Part shown: positions 17,417-24,732 of the stretch, piece by piece
Position numbering within the stretch: position 1 is the stretch's first letter
Layout: every line of letters starts with the position of its first letter
From: a virus
Virus record (IMG/VR): IMGVR_UViG_3300047557_001824
Coordinates: 1-25,941 of that record
Strand: one strand, 5' to 3'
DNA length: 25,941 bases
The notes under the pieces: generated by a model
What the model was told of the DNA's origin: nothing
Database searches by the model: none
What the model saw: the letters and a program-made list of their open reading frames with translations, nothing else
Translations under genes and position numbers: made by a program

Positions 17417-17829
17417 TGACTAAAGTTATTGATACAAACAAATATATTGAATTCGTTCGCCAAACTACAAGTCCCGCTAGTAGTGACTTCGCACAACTTC
17501 TTGCACGAATGACTGAACTTGAAGCAACTCACGATGCTGATGTTCCTCGTCTTTTGACTGCTGCTCTTGGTATGAGTGCCGAAGCGGGGGAGTTTACTGA
17601 GGTTGTGAAGAAAATCGTTCTTCAAGGGAAACCATATAATCAAGAAAGTGTCTTTCATATGAAGCGTGAACTTGGTGATATCTGTTGGTATCTCTCTCAA
17701 GCATTTATGGCACTTGATACTAACTTTGAAGAAATCCTTCAGATGAATTATGAGAAACTGAGTGCTCGTTATCCTGAAGGTGCATTTGATGTATGGAGAA
17801 GTGAGAACAGAGTTGATGGAGATATTTAA
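17416..17829 (+). CDS. mazG: MazG-like nucleotide pyrophosphohydrolase
   Basis: A 137-aa all-alpha NTP pyrophosphohydrolase. MSAEAGEFTEVVKK (53-66) and KRELGDICWYL (83-93) supply the metal-binding ExxE...ExxD residues (E56, E59, E85, D88 region). MazG enzymes cut NTPs or dNTPs to NMP and pyrophosphate; cyanophages commonly carry one, with proposed roles in recycling host nucleotides or lowering alarmone signals. The start overlaps the SAH hydrolase stop (1-base TGATG overlap), so the two are probably co-translated, in addition to the candidate promoter just upstream. Confidence 0.9.
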
Positions 17830-17832
17830 GGT

Positions 17833-18375
17833 ATGATTAATACCCTACCTAATACCCATCATAATGAAGTGTGGAAACAATCTTCTTTAAAAGAATGGAT
17901 ATATGTTTCTAACATGGGAAGAGTGTGGAGTATGAAAGGGAAGGGAAAATTTCTTAAACAAACTGGATATGAAGAAACGCATATACAAATAATGAATAGA
18001 TATTTTCCTTTTGAGTGGATAAAGTATTTGGATTATGATGAAGAAGCAAAACAATTAAAAGATTTTCCTGACTATTTTATAACTACAAAAGGAAGAGTAT
18101 GGAGTAATGTATTTTGGAAATTTTTAAATCCACATAATGCAAAAAATGCAAGTTGTAATTATTACTGGGATGTAAAAATTAGTCAAAAATCTATGAGAGT
18201 TTCCACTTTAGTTGGAAGAAATTTTTTACCTTGGATCGAAGGATTATGCATTCTTCATAAAGATGAAAATCTTTCTTATCCAGAAATTAATTATTTGGAA
18301 AATTTGTGGTTGGGAACTAAAAAGGACAATAGTATTGATAGAGAGAAAAAGGGTAGGGGCAGGTGGAGTAATTAA
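17833..18375 (+). CDS. HNH endonuclease with NUMOD4-like motifs
   Basis: A 180-aa protein with two NUMOD4-like segments, WIYVSNMGRVWSMKG (about 22-36) and DYFITTKGRVWSN, then a C-terminal HNH-type segment ILHKDENLSYPEINYLENLW followed by LGTKKDNSID and KKGRGR. This layout is that of free-standing homing-type endonucleases of phages, which cut related genomes and spread into them. It is more AT-rich than mazG before it, fitting mobile ancestry. No intron or intein is visible around it. It follows mazG by 3 bases, probably as an insertion between mazG and the 61-aa gene. Confidence 0.72.
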   Translation: MINTLPNTHHNEVWKQSSLKEWIYVSNMGRVWSMKGKGKFLKQTGYEETHIQIMNRYFPFEWIKYLDYDEEAKQLKDFPDYFITTKGRVWSNVFWKFLNPHNAKNASCNYYWDVKISQKSMRVSTLVGRNFLPWIEGLCILHKDENLSYPEINYLENLWLGTKKDNSIDREKKGRGRWSN

Positions 18376-18394
18376 ACCAATAAAGGAGAAAAAA

Positions 18395-18580
18395 ATGACT
18401 AAAGAAAAACAAGTAACAATTAAAATAGATGCTCGTACTGCAGCAGCAGTTCGTCAAGTTTTGTTTGATGCTCAAAAAGGATATACATATGATGAAGTGA
18501 GTGTTCCTCCTCGTGTAACTGATATTCGTGAAGTGATCCAACAACTTGATGATAATATTGGTGCTGTTCTTGGTGTATGA
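18395..18580 (+). CDS. Small hypothetical protein, 61 aa
   Basis: ATG 18395 is chosen because a strong AAGGAG (18383-18388) precedes it; the frame is open further upstream, but that part overlaps the HNH gene. The product has a beta-strand start (KQVTIKIDARTAAAVRQVLF), then KGYTYDEVSVPPRVTDIREVIQQLDDNIG, and looks like a small soluble protein. I recall similar short proteins in cyanophages but know no function. It ends directly at the terminator, closing the replication/metabolism transcription unit. Confidence 0.75.
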   Translation: MTKEKQVTIKIDARTAAAVRQVLFDAQKGYTYDEVSVPPRVTDIREVIQQLDDNIGAVLGV

Positions 18581-18601
18581 CCCTTCGGGGTCTTTTTTTT
18601 T
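18579..18601 (+). terminator. Rho-independent terminator with a TTCG tetraloop
   Basis: GACCC (18579-18583), loop TTCG, GGGTC (18588-18592), then nine T. C(TTCG)G loops are extra stable. The stop codon of the 61-aa gene provides the first two bases of the stem. The T-run leads into the late promoter TATAAATA. Confidence 0.9.
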
Positions 18602-18608
18602 ATAAATA
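18601..18608 (+). promoter_or_regulatory. T4-type late promoter TATAAATA
   Basis: A full match to the T4 late consensus, sharing its first T with the terminator T-run, 20 bases before the ATG of the 474-aa virion-type protein. It marks the switch from early/middle genes to late genes. Confidence 0.7.
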
Positions 18609-18628
18609 ACTAAAAAGTATTTGTAAAA

Positions 18629-20053
18629 ATGGACCCTAAAGAACTACGCGGTTTGATGGAAGCATATTCTGAAGTTTATGCTCCTCAACAGATTGATGAA
18701 CTCTCCAATCGTAAGTTGCGTGCTTACATTAAAAAATCTGGCAAAAGTCATGCTGAAATAAACAAAAAGTGGGACCAAGGAACTGCAACTGATAAAGAAA
18801 AGAGTAAGTCTATTGGGCATGAGATTGGTCAACATAGGGCATTTAAAACTCTAGATAAGAGAGCAAGAAAGGAAGACTTTGAGTTCTGGGTAGATTCTCT
18901 TATGGAAGAGGGTTATGACCTTTCCGATTATACATGGGATGAAATGCTTGATATCTATCTAGATGAAGCAGAAGGTTCTTATGGTGCTACTCCAAAGGCA
19001 TATAGCGCAGCAAGAGGGACTAAAATGACTGCAAAGAGAAAGCCCTTCCTCAAAAAGATGTTAAGCAGAACTAACCCTGCTAATAGAACAAGTGCTTATG
19101 ATTCCCCCAGAAAGGGTTTAACTGCTGATGATAGAGAAAGAGCAAGAGCAGGTTCTGCTTATGGTGTAGGTACTCGTCAAGACCACGATTATCCTTCACA
19201 AGGTCCTGGTGGTGTAACCAAAAATCCCAAGAAACTCCGTAAGCAAAAGGCAATGGGGGAGATTGGCGAAAGTTATGATATCTTTGATGTAGTCCTTGAG
19301 TTCCTCCAAGTAGAAGGATATGCAGAAACTCTGGAAGAAGCAGAGTGGATGATGGCGAATGTGATTGATGAGGAAGTGATTGATACCATTATTGGTGAAG
19401 CAATCACTAGCGAAAAAGGTAAAGCAAAAGCGGCAGAAATGATTGCTAAGCGTACTCATGCTTCTGGTAGAGCAAAAGCAGGTCAAGGTGATAATGTCGC
19501 ACTAATCAAGCACATCGGACGCTCTAATAGAGACGGACTTGGGGGAACTCCTCCTAATCGTAAAGTAGCAGGTTCCAATTGGCCAAAATCATATTCTGGA
19601 ATTGGGGGAACAGGAAACAAAGCAGCAAGAAGAGCAGGAACTTACCAAGAAGACTTTGAGTTTTGGGTAAATGAACTTGTAGAAGAAGGATACGATCTTT
19701 CAGAATACACTTGGGATGAAATGTATGATATTTATGAGGGTGAGGGTTCCTATGGCAAAACTCCAAAGGCATCTGATGCATATAGCGCCCTAGTTAGAAA
19801 GAGAACTAATAAACCTGCATCTGAGTATTCTAAAAAAGGAGAAAAAACTAAAAAAGTGAAGTCTGCTGAGAAGCATATGTGGAGATCTCTTAGAGGTGGA
19901 CCTCATCATGGAAGAGGTAAAATGGATGCTGATGAGAGAACGGAAAGAAGAGCAGAACGTGCCTTTGATTTGGAGACTACATATGGATCTGGTTCAGTTA
20001 CCAAAAATCCCAAGAAACTCCGTAAGCAAAGAGCAATGGGTGAAATTGACTGA
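18629..20053 (+). CDS. Modular virion/internal-head-like protein with internal repeats
   Basis: A 474-aa highly charged protein expressed from a late promoter. The leader MDPKELRGLMEAYSEVYAPQ contains L-M-E (9-11), a possible gp21 prohead-protease site. Residues 82-126 and 341-386 are a duplication centred on EDFEFWV, EEGYDLS and YTWDEM. A third related helical unit lies at about 214-258 (FLQVEGYAETLEEAEWMM). The basic motif VTKNPKKLRKQKAMGEI occurs at 196-212 and again at the C-terminus (457-473), and also in the 702-aa protein. Between the units are Gly/Ser/Lys-rich linkers. Probably a structural or internal head protein processed at (L/I)xE sites; that is inference. No enzyme motif seen. 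Confidence 0.65.
   Translation: MDPKELRGLMEAYSEVYAPQQIDELSNRKLRAYIKKSGKSHAEINKKWDQGTATDKEKSKSIGHEIGQHRAFKTLDKRARKEDFEFWVDSLMEEGYDLSDYTWDEMLDIYLDEAEGSYGATPKAYSAARGTKMTAKRKPFLKKMLSRTNPANRTSAYDSPRKGLTADDRERARAGSAYGVGTRQDHDYPSQGPGGVTKNPKKLRKQKAMGEIGESYDIFDVVLEFLQVEGYAETLEEAEWMMANVIDEEVIDTIIGEAITSEKGKAKAAEMIAKRTHASGRAKAGQGDNVALIKHIGRSNRDGLGGTPPNRKVAGSNWPKSYSGIGGTGNKAARRAGTYQEDFEFWVNELVEEGYDLSEYTWDEMYDIYEGEGSYGKTPKASDAYSALVRKRTNKPASEYSKKGEKTKKVKSAEKHMWRSLRGGPHHGRGKMDADERTERRAERAFDLETTYGSGSVTKNPKKLRKQRAMGEID
18872..19006 (+). repeat. Repeat unit A, first copy (EDFEFWV/EEGYDLS/YTWDEM module)
   Basis: Encodes residues 82-126. Shares EDFEFWV, EEGYDLS, YTWDEM, DIY, EGSYG and TPKA with the copy at 19649-19786. 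Copies differ at many third positions, so the duplication is not recent. Confidence 0.85.
19214..19264 (+). repeat. NPKKLRKQKAMGE motif, copy 1
   Basis: Encodes VTKNPKKLRKQKAMGEI. Nearly identical at DNA level to 19997-20050 and very close to 22913-22960. Confidence 0.9.
19649..19786 (+). repeat. Repeat unit A, second copy
   Basis: Encodes residues 341-386, the second EDFEFWV/EEGYDLS/YTWDEM module of the same protein. Confidence 0.85.
19997..20050 (+). repeat. NPKKLRKQ(R)AMGE motif, copy 2 (C-terminal)
   Basis: Encodes the last 18 residues (457-474) of the 474-aa protein; the only core change is Lys to Arg after KQ. Confidence 0.9.
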
Positions 20054-20059
20054 TAAATA
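20053..20059 (+). promoter_or_regulatory. Late-motif-like ATAAATA at a stop codon
   Basis: ATAAATA begins at the last base of the TGA stop (20051-20053). A terminator follows only 18 bases later, so it may not drive any gene. Confidence 0.2.
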
Positions 20060-20076
20060 AATCGGAAGGTTGCTCT

Positions 20077-20106
20077 AACCCCTTGACTTTTTAGTTGAGG
20101 GGTTTT
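20077..20106 (+). terminator. Rho-independent terminator before tRNA-Ala
   Basis: AACCCCTTGAC (20077-20087) pairs with GTTGAGGGGTT (20094-20104, two G-T pairs) around a 6-base loop; the run is TTTT before ATAAT. It overlaps the promoter at 20083-20111. Confidence 0.82.
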
Positions 20107-20111
20107 ATAAT
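20083..20111 (+). promoter_or_regulatory. Sigma70-like promoter for tRNA-Ala, nested in the terminator
   Basis: TTGACT (20083-20088), 17-bp spacer, perfect TATAAT (20106-20111). The -35 box lies in the hairpin 5' arm. Predicted initiation is close to 20118, just before the tRNA 5' end at 20122. Confidence 0.65.
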
Positions 20112-20121
20112 ATCTACATTC

Positions 20122-20194
20122 GGGGATATAGCTCAGTTGGTAGAGCGCGGTCTTTGCAAGGCTGATGTCAGGAGTTCGAGTCTCCTTATCTCCA
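20122..20194 (+). tRNA. tRNA-Ala(UGC)
   Basis: A 73-nt cloverleaf. The acceptor GGGGATA pairs with TATCTCC (one G-T), the D arm is GCTC/GAGC, the anticodon stem is CGGTC/GGCTG (including one G-T pair) with loop TTTGCAA, anticodon TGC (20155-20157), and the T arm is AGGAG-TTCGAGT-CTCCT. Discriminator base A; CCA is not encoded. It could support GCA and other Ala codons, which are frequent in the Ala/Lys-rich virion genes that follow. Confidence 0.95.
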
Positions 20195-20226
20195 TTCTAA
20201 ATACTTGAAAATAGTATTTGAGTGTT

Positions 20227-21264
20227 ATGGCCGTAAATATTGGAGCTGATGTAAATGAATTGCACATCGCATGGTATTTAAATGGAAAGAAATGGACGGG
20301 TGGGTTATCATCTGCAGATGAAACAATATATAATCAAAGAGTTCAAGAATTATCTAATAAAAATATAAATGAACTTGCTGCCAGGACAAGACAGGCGGAA
20401 GTAATGGCGGATAAGTTTTTAGAATGGGCTAATAGGAATGGATTTCATGGAGTAGATAAAGTCTATTGGACAGCTAGACAAGACTTTAATTATAAAAATC
20501 TTCCCGGCAATACTATAGGATTTGTTGAAGATAGTAAAGACAATCCTACAGATGTTCTTGTAAAATTTACTAGACATACATATACATCTCCTTATCTTGG
20601 TTTATCTGCAAAATCAATTTTGAGTAGTTTGACTGCAGAAGCACCTGTTAAAAATCCTGGAATGAAAAAAATTGAGAGTTTTATAGGAGTTCCAAATGGA
20701 TTTCAAAATATTTTGAATGAAGGAGTTGAACAATCTAGTAAATTATTAGGTGTAAGTAAATCTGGAAAATATTTGGATAAGAACAAAATGAAGCAAATAT
20801 TGCCAGATAGAGGAGCATCTAAAGAACCAGCAAAACAAGCAATAGCTGAAGCGCAAGTTAGTAAAATTCTTTCTGGGTGTAGAGACTTGCTTTTTGATAA
20901 ACTTAAGTCCATGGATGATATTGATGTTAAAATGTATATTTTGGATGATCTTTTGGATACTGATAAAATGCCTTATTATGTTAAAGTTACTGGTAGGTCA
21001 ACATCAAACCTATCAATAGTTGAGGCTACGGTTGATGTGCCAAGAACTAATAAAAAATATAGAGCAATGGTTAAAGAAAATGGTAAAATGTCTTATGAAA
21101 AACTTGGTGGAGATGATGGTTATACGGTTGGTGTTAAATGTGGACAAACAAAAGTAATTCAAATTAGATTTAAATTTTCTTCTACTAGATTGGCTAGTGG
21201 ACTTAAGATGAGTGTTGCTCCTTGGCCAGGTTCTATCGAAAGGGGTAAAGACGTAACGGAATAA
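20227..21264 (+). CDS. Hypothetical protein with PD-(D/E)XK nuclease-like motif
   Basis: A 345-aa protein (ATG 20227; an in-frame TTG at 20218 is less likely). GFVEDSKDNPTDVLVKF (98-114), LGLSAKS (124-130) and KNPGMKKIE look like the core of PD-(D/E)XK nucleases that carry 'sD-hhh ... hSxK' and then an 'NPG' segment; D109 and K129 would be active-site residues, with Ser127 in place of the usual Glu/Gln. The C-terminal third is beta-rich. A CTAAATA at 20197-20203 resembles the late motif with one change. It may be a DNA-processing or host-DNA-degrading enzyme, possibly late and virion-associated. The family call is tentative. Confidence 0.5.
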   Translation: MAVNIGADVNELHIAWYLNGKKWTGGLSSADETIYNQRVQELSNKNINELAARTRQAEVMADKFLEWANRNGFHGVDKVYWTARQDFNYKNLPGNTIGFVEDSKDNPTDVLVKFTRHTYTSPYLGLSAKSILSSLTAEAPVKNPGMKKIESFIGVPNGFQNILNEGVEQSSKLLGVSKSGKYLDKNKMKQILPDRGASKEPAKQAIAEAQVSKILSGCRDLLFDKLKSMDDIDVKMYILDDLLDTDKMPYYVKVTGRSTSNLSIVEATVDVPRTNKKYRAMVKENGKMSYEKLGGDDGYTVGVKCGQTKVIQIRFKFSSTRLASGLKMSVAPWPGSIERGKDVTE

Positions 21265-21267
21265 ATA
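21261..21267 (+). promoter_or_regulatory. Late promoter motif overlapping a stop codon, upstream of the nucleotidyltransferase
   Basis: ATAAATA shares the TAA (21262-21264) of the 345-aa gene and lies 20 bases before ATG 21288, the same spacing as the late motifs at 10206 and 18601. Confidence 0.5.
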
Positions 21268-21287
21268 TAATTATATCAAGACATAAC

Positions 21288-22580
21288 ATGAAGAGTTTTT
21301 CAAGATTTTTATCGGAAGCAACGCAATCTCAAGCATCTCAGCAGGCTCAAAAATTGGGTCTAAAGGGAGATGGTCACGGCGGTTGGTTAGATCGTTCTGG
21401 TAAAGTAGTAGCAAGAACAGATAAAGGAAAACTCAAATTTACTGATGGTCGCCAAGCAAAAGGAGCAGAAGAACCTGCTGCGGCACCAAAACAAGCAGCG
21501 GCACCTGTTCCGACTGCACAACCTCAAGCAGCACAGGCACCAGTTCCTGCAGCACCTCAAGCACCTGGATCGGCACCAGAGGATCAAGCACAAGATCAAG
21601 AACTTCCACCACTGACAGTTGTATTTGGTCGTTTCAATCCACCAACAGTTGGACACGAAAAACTTTTAAAGTCTGCAAAGAGAATTTCTGCTGGAGGAGA
21701 TATTAAGATCTATCCATCAAGATCTCAAGACCCAAAGAAAAATCCACTTGACCCAGACAAAAAAGTTTCGTTTATGAAGAAGATGTTTCCTGAGTTTGAG
21801 CAGAACATTATTAATGATAACGATATGAAGACCATCTTCAATGTCCTTATTGTTGCAAATGAAGATGGATATACCAATGTCAATATTGTTGTTGGATCCG
21901 ATCGTCAGGCAGAGTTTGAAAATCTTGCCCAAAAGTATAATGGTGACCTTTATAACTTCGATCAAATTCGTGTGATTTCTGCTGGTGTTCGTGATGCCGA
22001 TGCAGAAGGTATAGAGGGAATGTCTGCTTCTAAAATGAGGAAAGCAGTTATGGATGATGACTTTGCATCATTCCGCAGAGGAACTCCAAAAACATTGGAC
22101 GATGGTGATGCTAAAAATCTCTTTAATGCAGTTCGCCAAGGAATGGGTGTAAAGAAAGCAAAGGTTAAAAAGGAAAATTATAGTCTGTGGGAGATTGCTC
22201 CAAAATGTGATATGAGAAATCTTCGTGAAAATTATATAAAAGGTAAAATCTTCAGAATTGGTGATAAGGTTGAAAACTTAAATACTGGATTGATTGGTGT
22301 GGTGATGCGTAGAGGAACCAATCATTTAATTTGTGTGACTGAAGAAGGTTATATGTTTAAATCTTGGATTAAAGATGTTATGGAATATACTGAAGTCAAG
22401 ATGGATAGGATGTATAGAACCCCAGGAAAACCAAATACACTTGCTGGAACAACTGGGTATCTTAAGTATGCAGTCAAACAAACTCCCGGTTCTACTTTGG
22501 GTAAGGAAAATCTTCAATCTGGTGGAAAGGCATTCTTAAATTTCATAAATAAGTATAGAAAAAGTAAAGTAAGTGCTTAA
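21288..22580 (+). CDS. Nucleotidyltransferase with capsid-targeting-like leader
   Basis: A 430-aa protein in three parts. (1) Leader MKSFSRFLSEATQS, closely like the T4 internal proteins' MKTYQEFIAEA, with L-S-E at residues 8-10 as a possible gp21 cut site. (2) A Gly-rich segment and an Ala/Pro/Gln linker (62-105). (3) A cytidylyltransferase-like fold (108-300): VVFGRFNPPTVGH (111-123, T/HxGH motif), VVGSDR (201-206) and SASKMR (246-251, SxTxxR-like), as in NMN adenylyltransferase or phosphopantetheine adenylyltransferase. A C-terminal module (about 312-430) has GDKVENLNTGLIGVVMRRG, KOW-like, and a Lys-rich end. Substrate unknown; packaging in the head is inferred from the leader. Confidence 0.72.
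   Translation: MKSFSRFLSEATQSQASQQAQKLGLKGDGHGGWLDRSGKVVARTDKGKLKFTDGRQAKGAEEPAAAPKQAAAPVPTAQPQAAQAPVPAAPQAPGSAPEDQAQDQELPPLTVVFGRFNPPTVGHEKLLKSAKRISAGGDIKIYPSRSQDPKKNPLDPDKKVSFMKKMFPEFEQNIINDNDMKTIFNVLIVANEDGYTNVNIVVGSDRQAEFENLAQKYNGDLYNFDQIRVISAGVRDADAEGIEGMSASKMRKAVMDDDFASFRRGTPKTLDDGDAKNLFNAVRQGMGVKKAKVKKENYSLWEIAPKCDMRNLRENYIKGKIFRIGDKVENLNTGLIGVVMRRGTNHLICVTEEGYMFKSWIKDVMEYTEVKMDRMYRTPGKPNTLAGTTGYLKYAVKQTPGSTLGKENLQSGGKAFLNFINKYRKSKVSA
22545..22551 (+). promoter_or_regulatory. Late promoter motif inside the end of the nucleotidyltransferase gene
   Basis: ATAAATA (preceded by C) lies 34 bases before ATG 22586 of the 702-aa protein. No other promoter is visible for that gene. Confidence 0.4.
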
Positions 22581-22585
22581 TTAAG

Positions 22586-24694
22586 ATGTCTATTAATCCT
22601 CTGAATGATATCTCCAAAGTTTATTTGGAGCAGGTTGCTGCTGTTGAAGAAGGTGTAAGACCTACTCCAGTTGATAAGCCACTTGATAAAGCAGCGTTCA
22701 AAAAGCGCAGAAGAAGTCTTGCGGGAAAAGAGAAGAGTGCTGAAGCAAGAAAAAGAGGGCACGTTGGTAAGGAATGGTACAATAGTGGTAGAACGTATTC
22801 TCCCGATGAAGCGAAGAGTGGTCGTGCAAATATGCAAGATCATGAAAGAAGCACAAGACATCGTAGTGCTGTAGATCCTGAGGGTGATGATGATCTGTAC
22901 TCAGCAGATAAGACTAAAAATCCTAAGAAACTCCGCAAGCAAAAGGCAATGGGTGAGTCTGCAGTTCCTGGCAAACCTGCAGAAAAACTTGGCGCAGTAA
23001 CTTTGATTCCAAAAGCAGAGCAAGAAGCAGCAAGAGAAAGAGCACTTGCAAAAGCAAAAGCGATGAGAGAAAAGAGAGGTATTAAAACTGAAGCAGTAAA
23101 GGGTGTTGATCCAGAGATGAGAAAAGCAGCATCTGCAGAAAGAAAAGCAGGCGACAAGAGACTTTCTCCTTCAACTGGTAAAGGATATGCAGATCAGCAA
23201 AAGCAAAGTATCGCATATATGGATAAACTGACTAAAAAGAATAAGAATGTAGTCGGTCTTGTCACTAAAGAAGCACTTGATCCAGTAGGACACGAAGATG
23301 CTGATGTTGATAATGATGGTAAAAAGAATACAAATGCCGATAAGTATCTTGTAAAGCGTAGAAAAGCAATTGGTAAGGCAATCTCAACTCAAGAAGCAAA
23401 AGAAGTTAAGAAATGGTGGGATGATGATGGTGATGGAAAGGGATATGAGGAAGGAGAAGTTTCTGGTAAGTTTAAGAAGAAGAAATCGGTAAAGGAAAGT
23501 TTTTCAAACTGGAGACAAGATCTCTCAGAAGTAATGTCTGATGTTGAAAATGAAAAGAAGGTTACTGAAAAGAAAGTTGATAATAAAATTAATATCAATC
23601 CAAAACTGGATCTTGGAGAAGCAGTAGAAAACCTTGGCGGAACTCTTCTGGAAATGATTGAGATTGACGAAGTTGATTATATTGTTGAAAGTGTTTATGG
23701 TGAACTTCTTGAAGAGGGTTACGATGAAGATGATATTGAGGAAGCACTTGAGTATGCACTAACTGAAGCAAAGGTTACCTTTGGGCATGATACTGATAAA
23801 CCATATCAACATAAGAAAAAATCTGGTGCAGGTCAGATGGTTAAAGCAGTTGGAAGACTTGCAAGACAAAAACTCTCTAGCAAAGTTCGTGGTGCTAAAA
23901 CAGCAGCAAAACAGGCAGTAGCAACTGGCGCAAGAAAGGTTGCTAAAGGTGCATTAGGTGTTGCTCGTAAGGCAGAAGGTTCTGATAAGACTCCAAGTGC
24001 AGCACACACCAAAACTAGAAGTGCATCAACTTATCGTGGTGCCGGCGCAGGAACTAAAGAAAAGGTAAGTAGTGGTTCTTATTCTTATACTCCTTCCGCT
24101 AAGAAGAAAACAGAAAAACCAGCAGATCCTTGGAAGGGAAGTTCTACAGTGCCTCAAAAACCAAAACCAAAACCAAAACCAGAGAAACCTTCTGATCCTT
24201 GGGAGGGTAGTGCTACAACTCCACCAAAAGCAAAGGCAAAACCAAAAGCAGCAACTAAGAAAGCAGCAGCACCAAAAGCAAAAGCACCTGCTACAACTAA
24301 GAAAAAGAGAAAGTCTAAGTTGGACGATCTCCTTGCATCGGTAAGAAGTGAGCAAGTTATTATTGATGAAAAAGTATTAACTGCCGCCGAAACAAAGGAA
24401 AGAGAAAGAATTGTGAAGTCAATGAAGTCAAAGGCATCTGACTTTGAGAAAAGATATCCTGGTCGCGGTAAAGAAGTGATGTATGCTACTGCCACAAAAA
24501 TGGCAAAGAAAATGGCAGAACAAGCACTTGAACTTCAACCAAAATCTCAGTCTTCAGAAAAACCAGATCAGCAGCAAAAAAAATCTCAGCAACAAAAAGA
24601 TAGAATAAGGCAACAAGAAGTTCAAATTATTCAGAGAAAACTTCAAGCATTGAGATCCGCACCAAGAGGTTCTGATCCTTCTATCACAGCATAA
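22586..24694 (+). CDS. Large Lys/Ala-rich modular virion/internal-head-like protein
   Basis: A 702-aa, very basic protein. Leader MSINPLNDISKVYLEQVA. TKNPKKLRKQKAMGES (110-125) is shared with the 474-aa protein. Two Asp-rich DxDxDG loops, DVDNDG (240-245) and DDDGDG (279-284), look EF-hand/dockerin-like. An acidic helical unit (about 361-396, YGELLEEGYDEDDIEEALEY) resembles the EEGY modules of the 474-aa protein. Residues 420-580 are Lys/Ala/Pro-rich like histone H1, with a twice-used KPxDPWxGS motif. A C-terminal helical module (about 598-650, ERERIVKSMK ... MYATATKMAKKM) follows, then a Gln-rich tail. Probably a DNA-associated head protein. No enzyme domain seen. Confidence 0.65.
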   Translation: MSINPLNDISKVYLEQVAAVEEGVRPTPVDKPLDKAAFKKRRRSLAGKEKSAEARKRGHVGKEWYNSGRTYSPDEAKSGRANMQDHERSTRHRSAVDPEGDDDLYSADKTKNPKKLRKQKAMGESAVPGKPAEKLGAVTLIPKAEQEAARERALAKAKAMREKRGIKTEAVKGVDPEMRKAASAERKAGDKRLSPSTGKGYADQQKQSIAYMDKLTKKNKNVVGLVTKEALDPVGHEDADVDNDGKKNTNADKYLVKRRKAIGKAISTQEAKEVKKWWDDDGDGKGYEEGEVSGKFKKKKSVKESFSNWRQDLSEVMSDVENEKKVTEKKVDNKININPKLDLGEAVENLGGTLLEMIEIDEVDYIVESVYGELLEEGYDEDDIEEALEYALTEAKVTFGHDTDKPYQHKKKSGAGQMVKAVGRLARQKLSSKVRGAKTAAKQAVATGARKVAKGALGVARKAEGSDKTPSAAHTKTRSASTYRGAGAGTKEKVSSGSYSYTPSAKKKTEKPADPWKGSSTVPQKPKPKPKPEKPSDPWEGSATTPPKAKAKPKAATKKAAAPKAKAPATTKKKRKSKLDDLLASVRSEQVIIDEKVLTAAETKERERIVKSMKSKASDFEKRYPGRGKEVMYATATKMAKKMAEQALELQPKSQSSEKPDQQQKKSQQQKDRIRQQEVQIIQRKLQALRSAPRGSDPSITA
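22913..22960 (+). repeat. NPKKLRKQKAMGE motif, copy 3
   Basis: Encodes TKNPKKLRKQKAMGES in the 702-aa protein; same peptide as copies at 19214 and 19997 with a few silent changes. Confidence 0.9.
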
Positions 24695-24699
24695 CTTCC

Positions 24700-24706
24700 A
24701 TAAATA
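24700..24706 (+). promoter_or_regulatory. Late promoter motif upstream of the 59-aa gene
   Basis: CATAAATA (24699-24706) lies 26 bases before ATG 24733, between the 702-aa gene and a single small gene closed by a terminator. Confidence 0.5.
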
Positions 24707-24732
24707 CTTTCAAATCCTATATGGAGGACATC

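Noticed and set aside
18629-20053. Repeats in the late proteins considered as a CRISPR array or mobile-element ends
   Set aside because: The repeats are in-frame protein modules with diverged third positions and irregular spacing; no short direct-repeat array, inverted ends or transposase is present.
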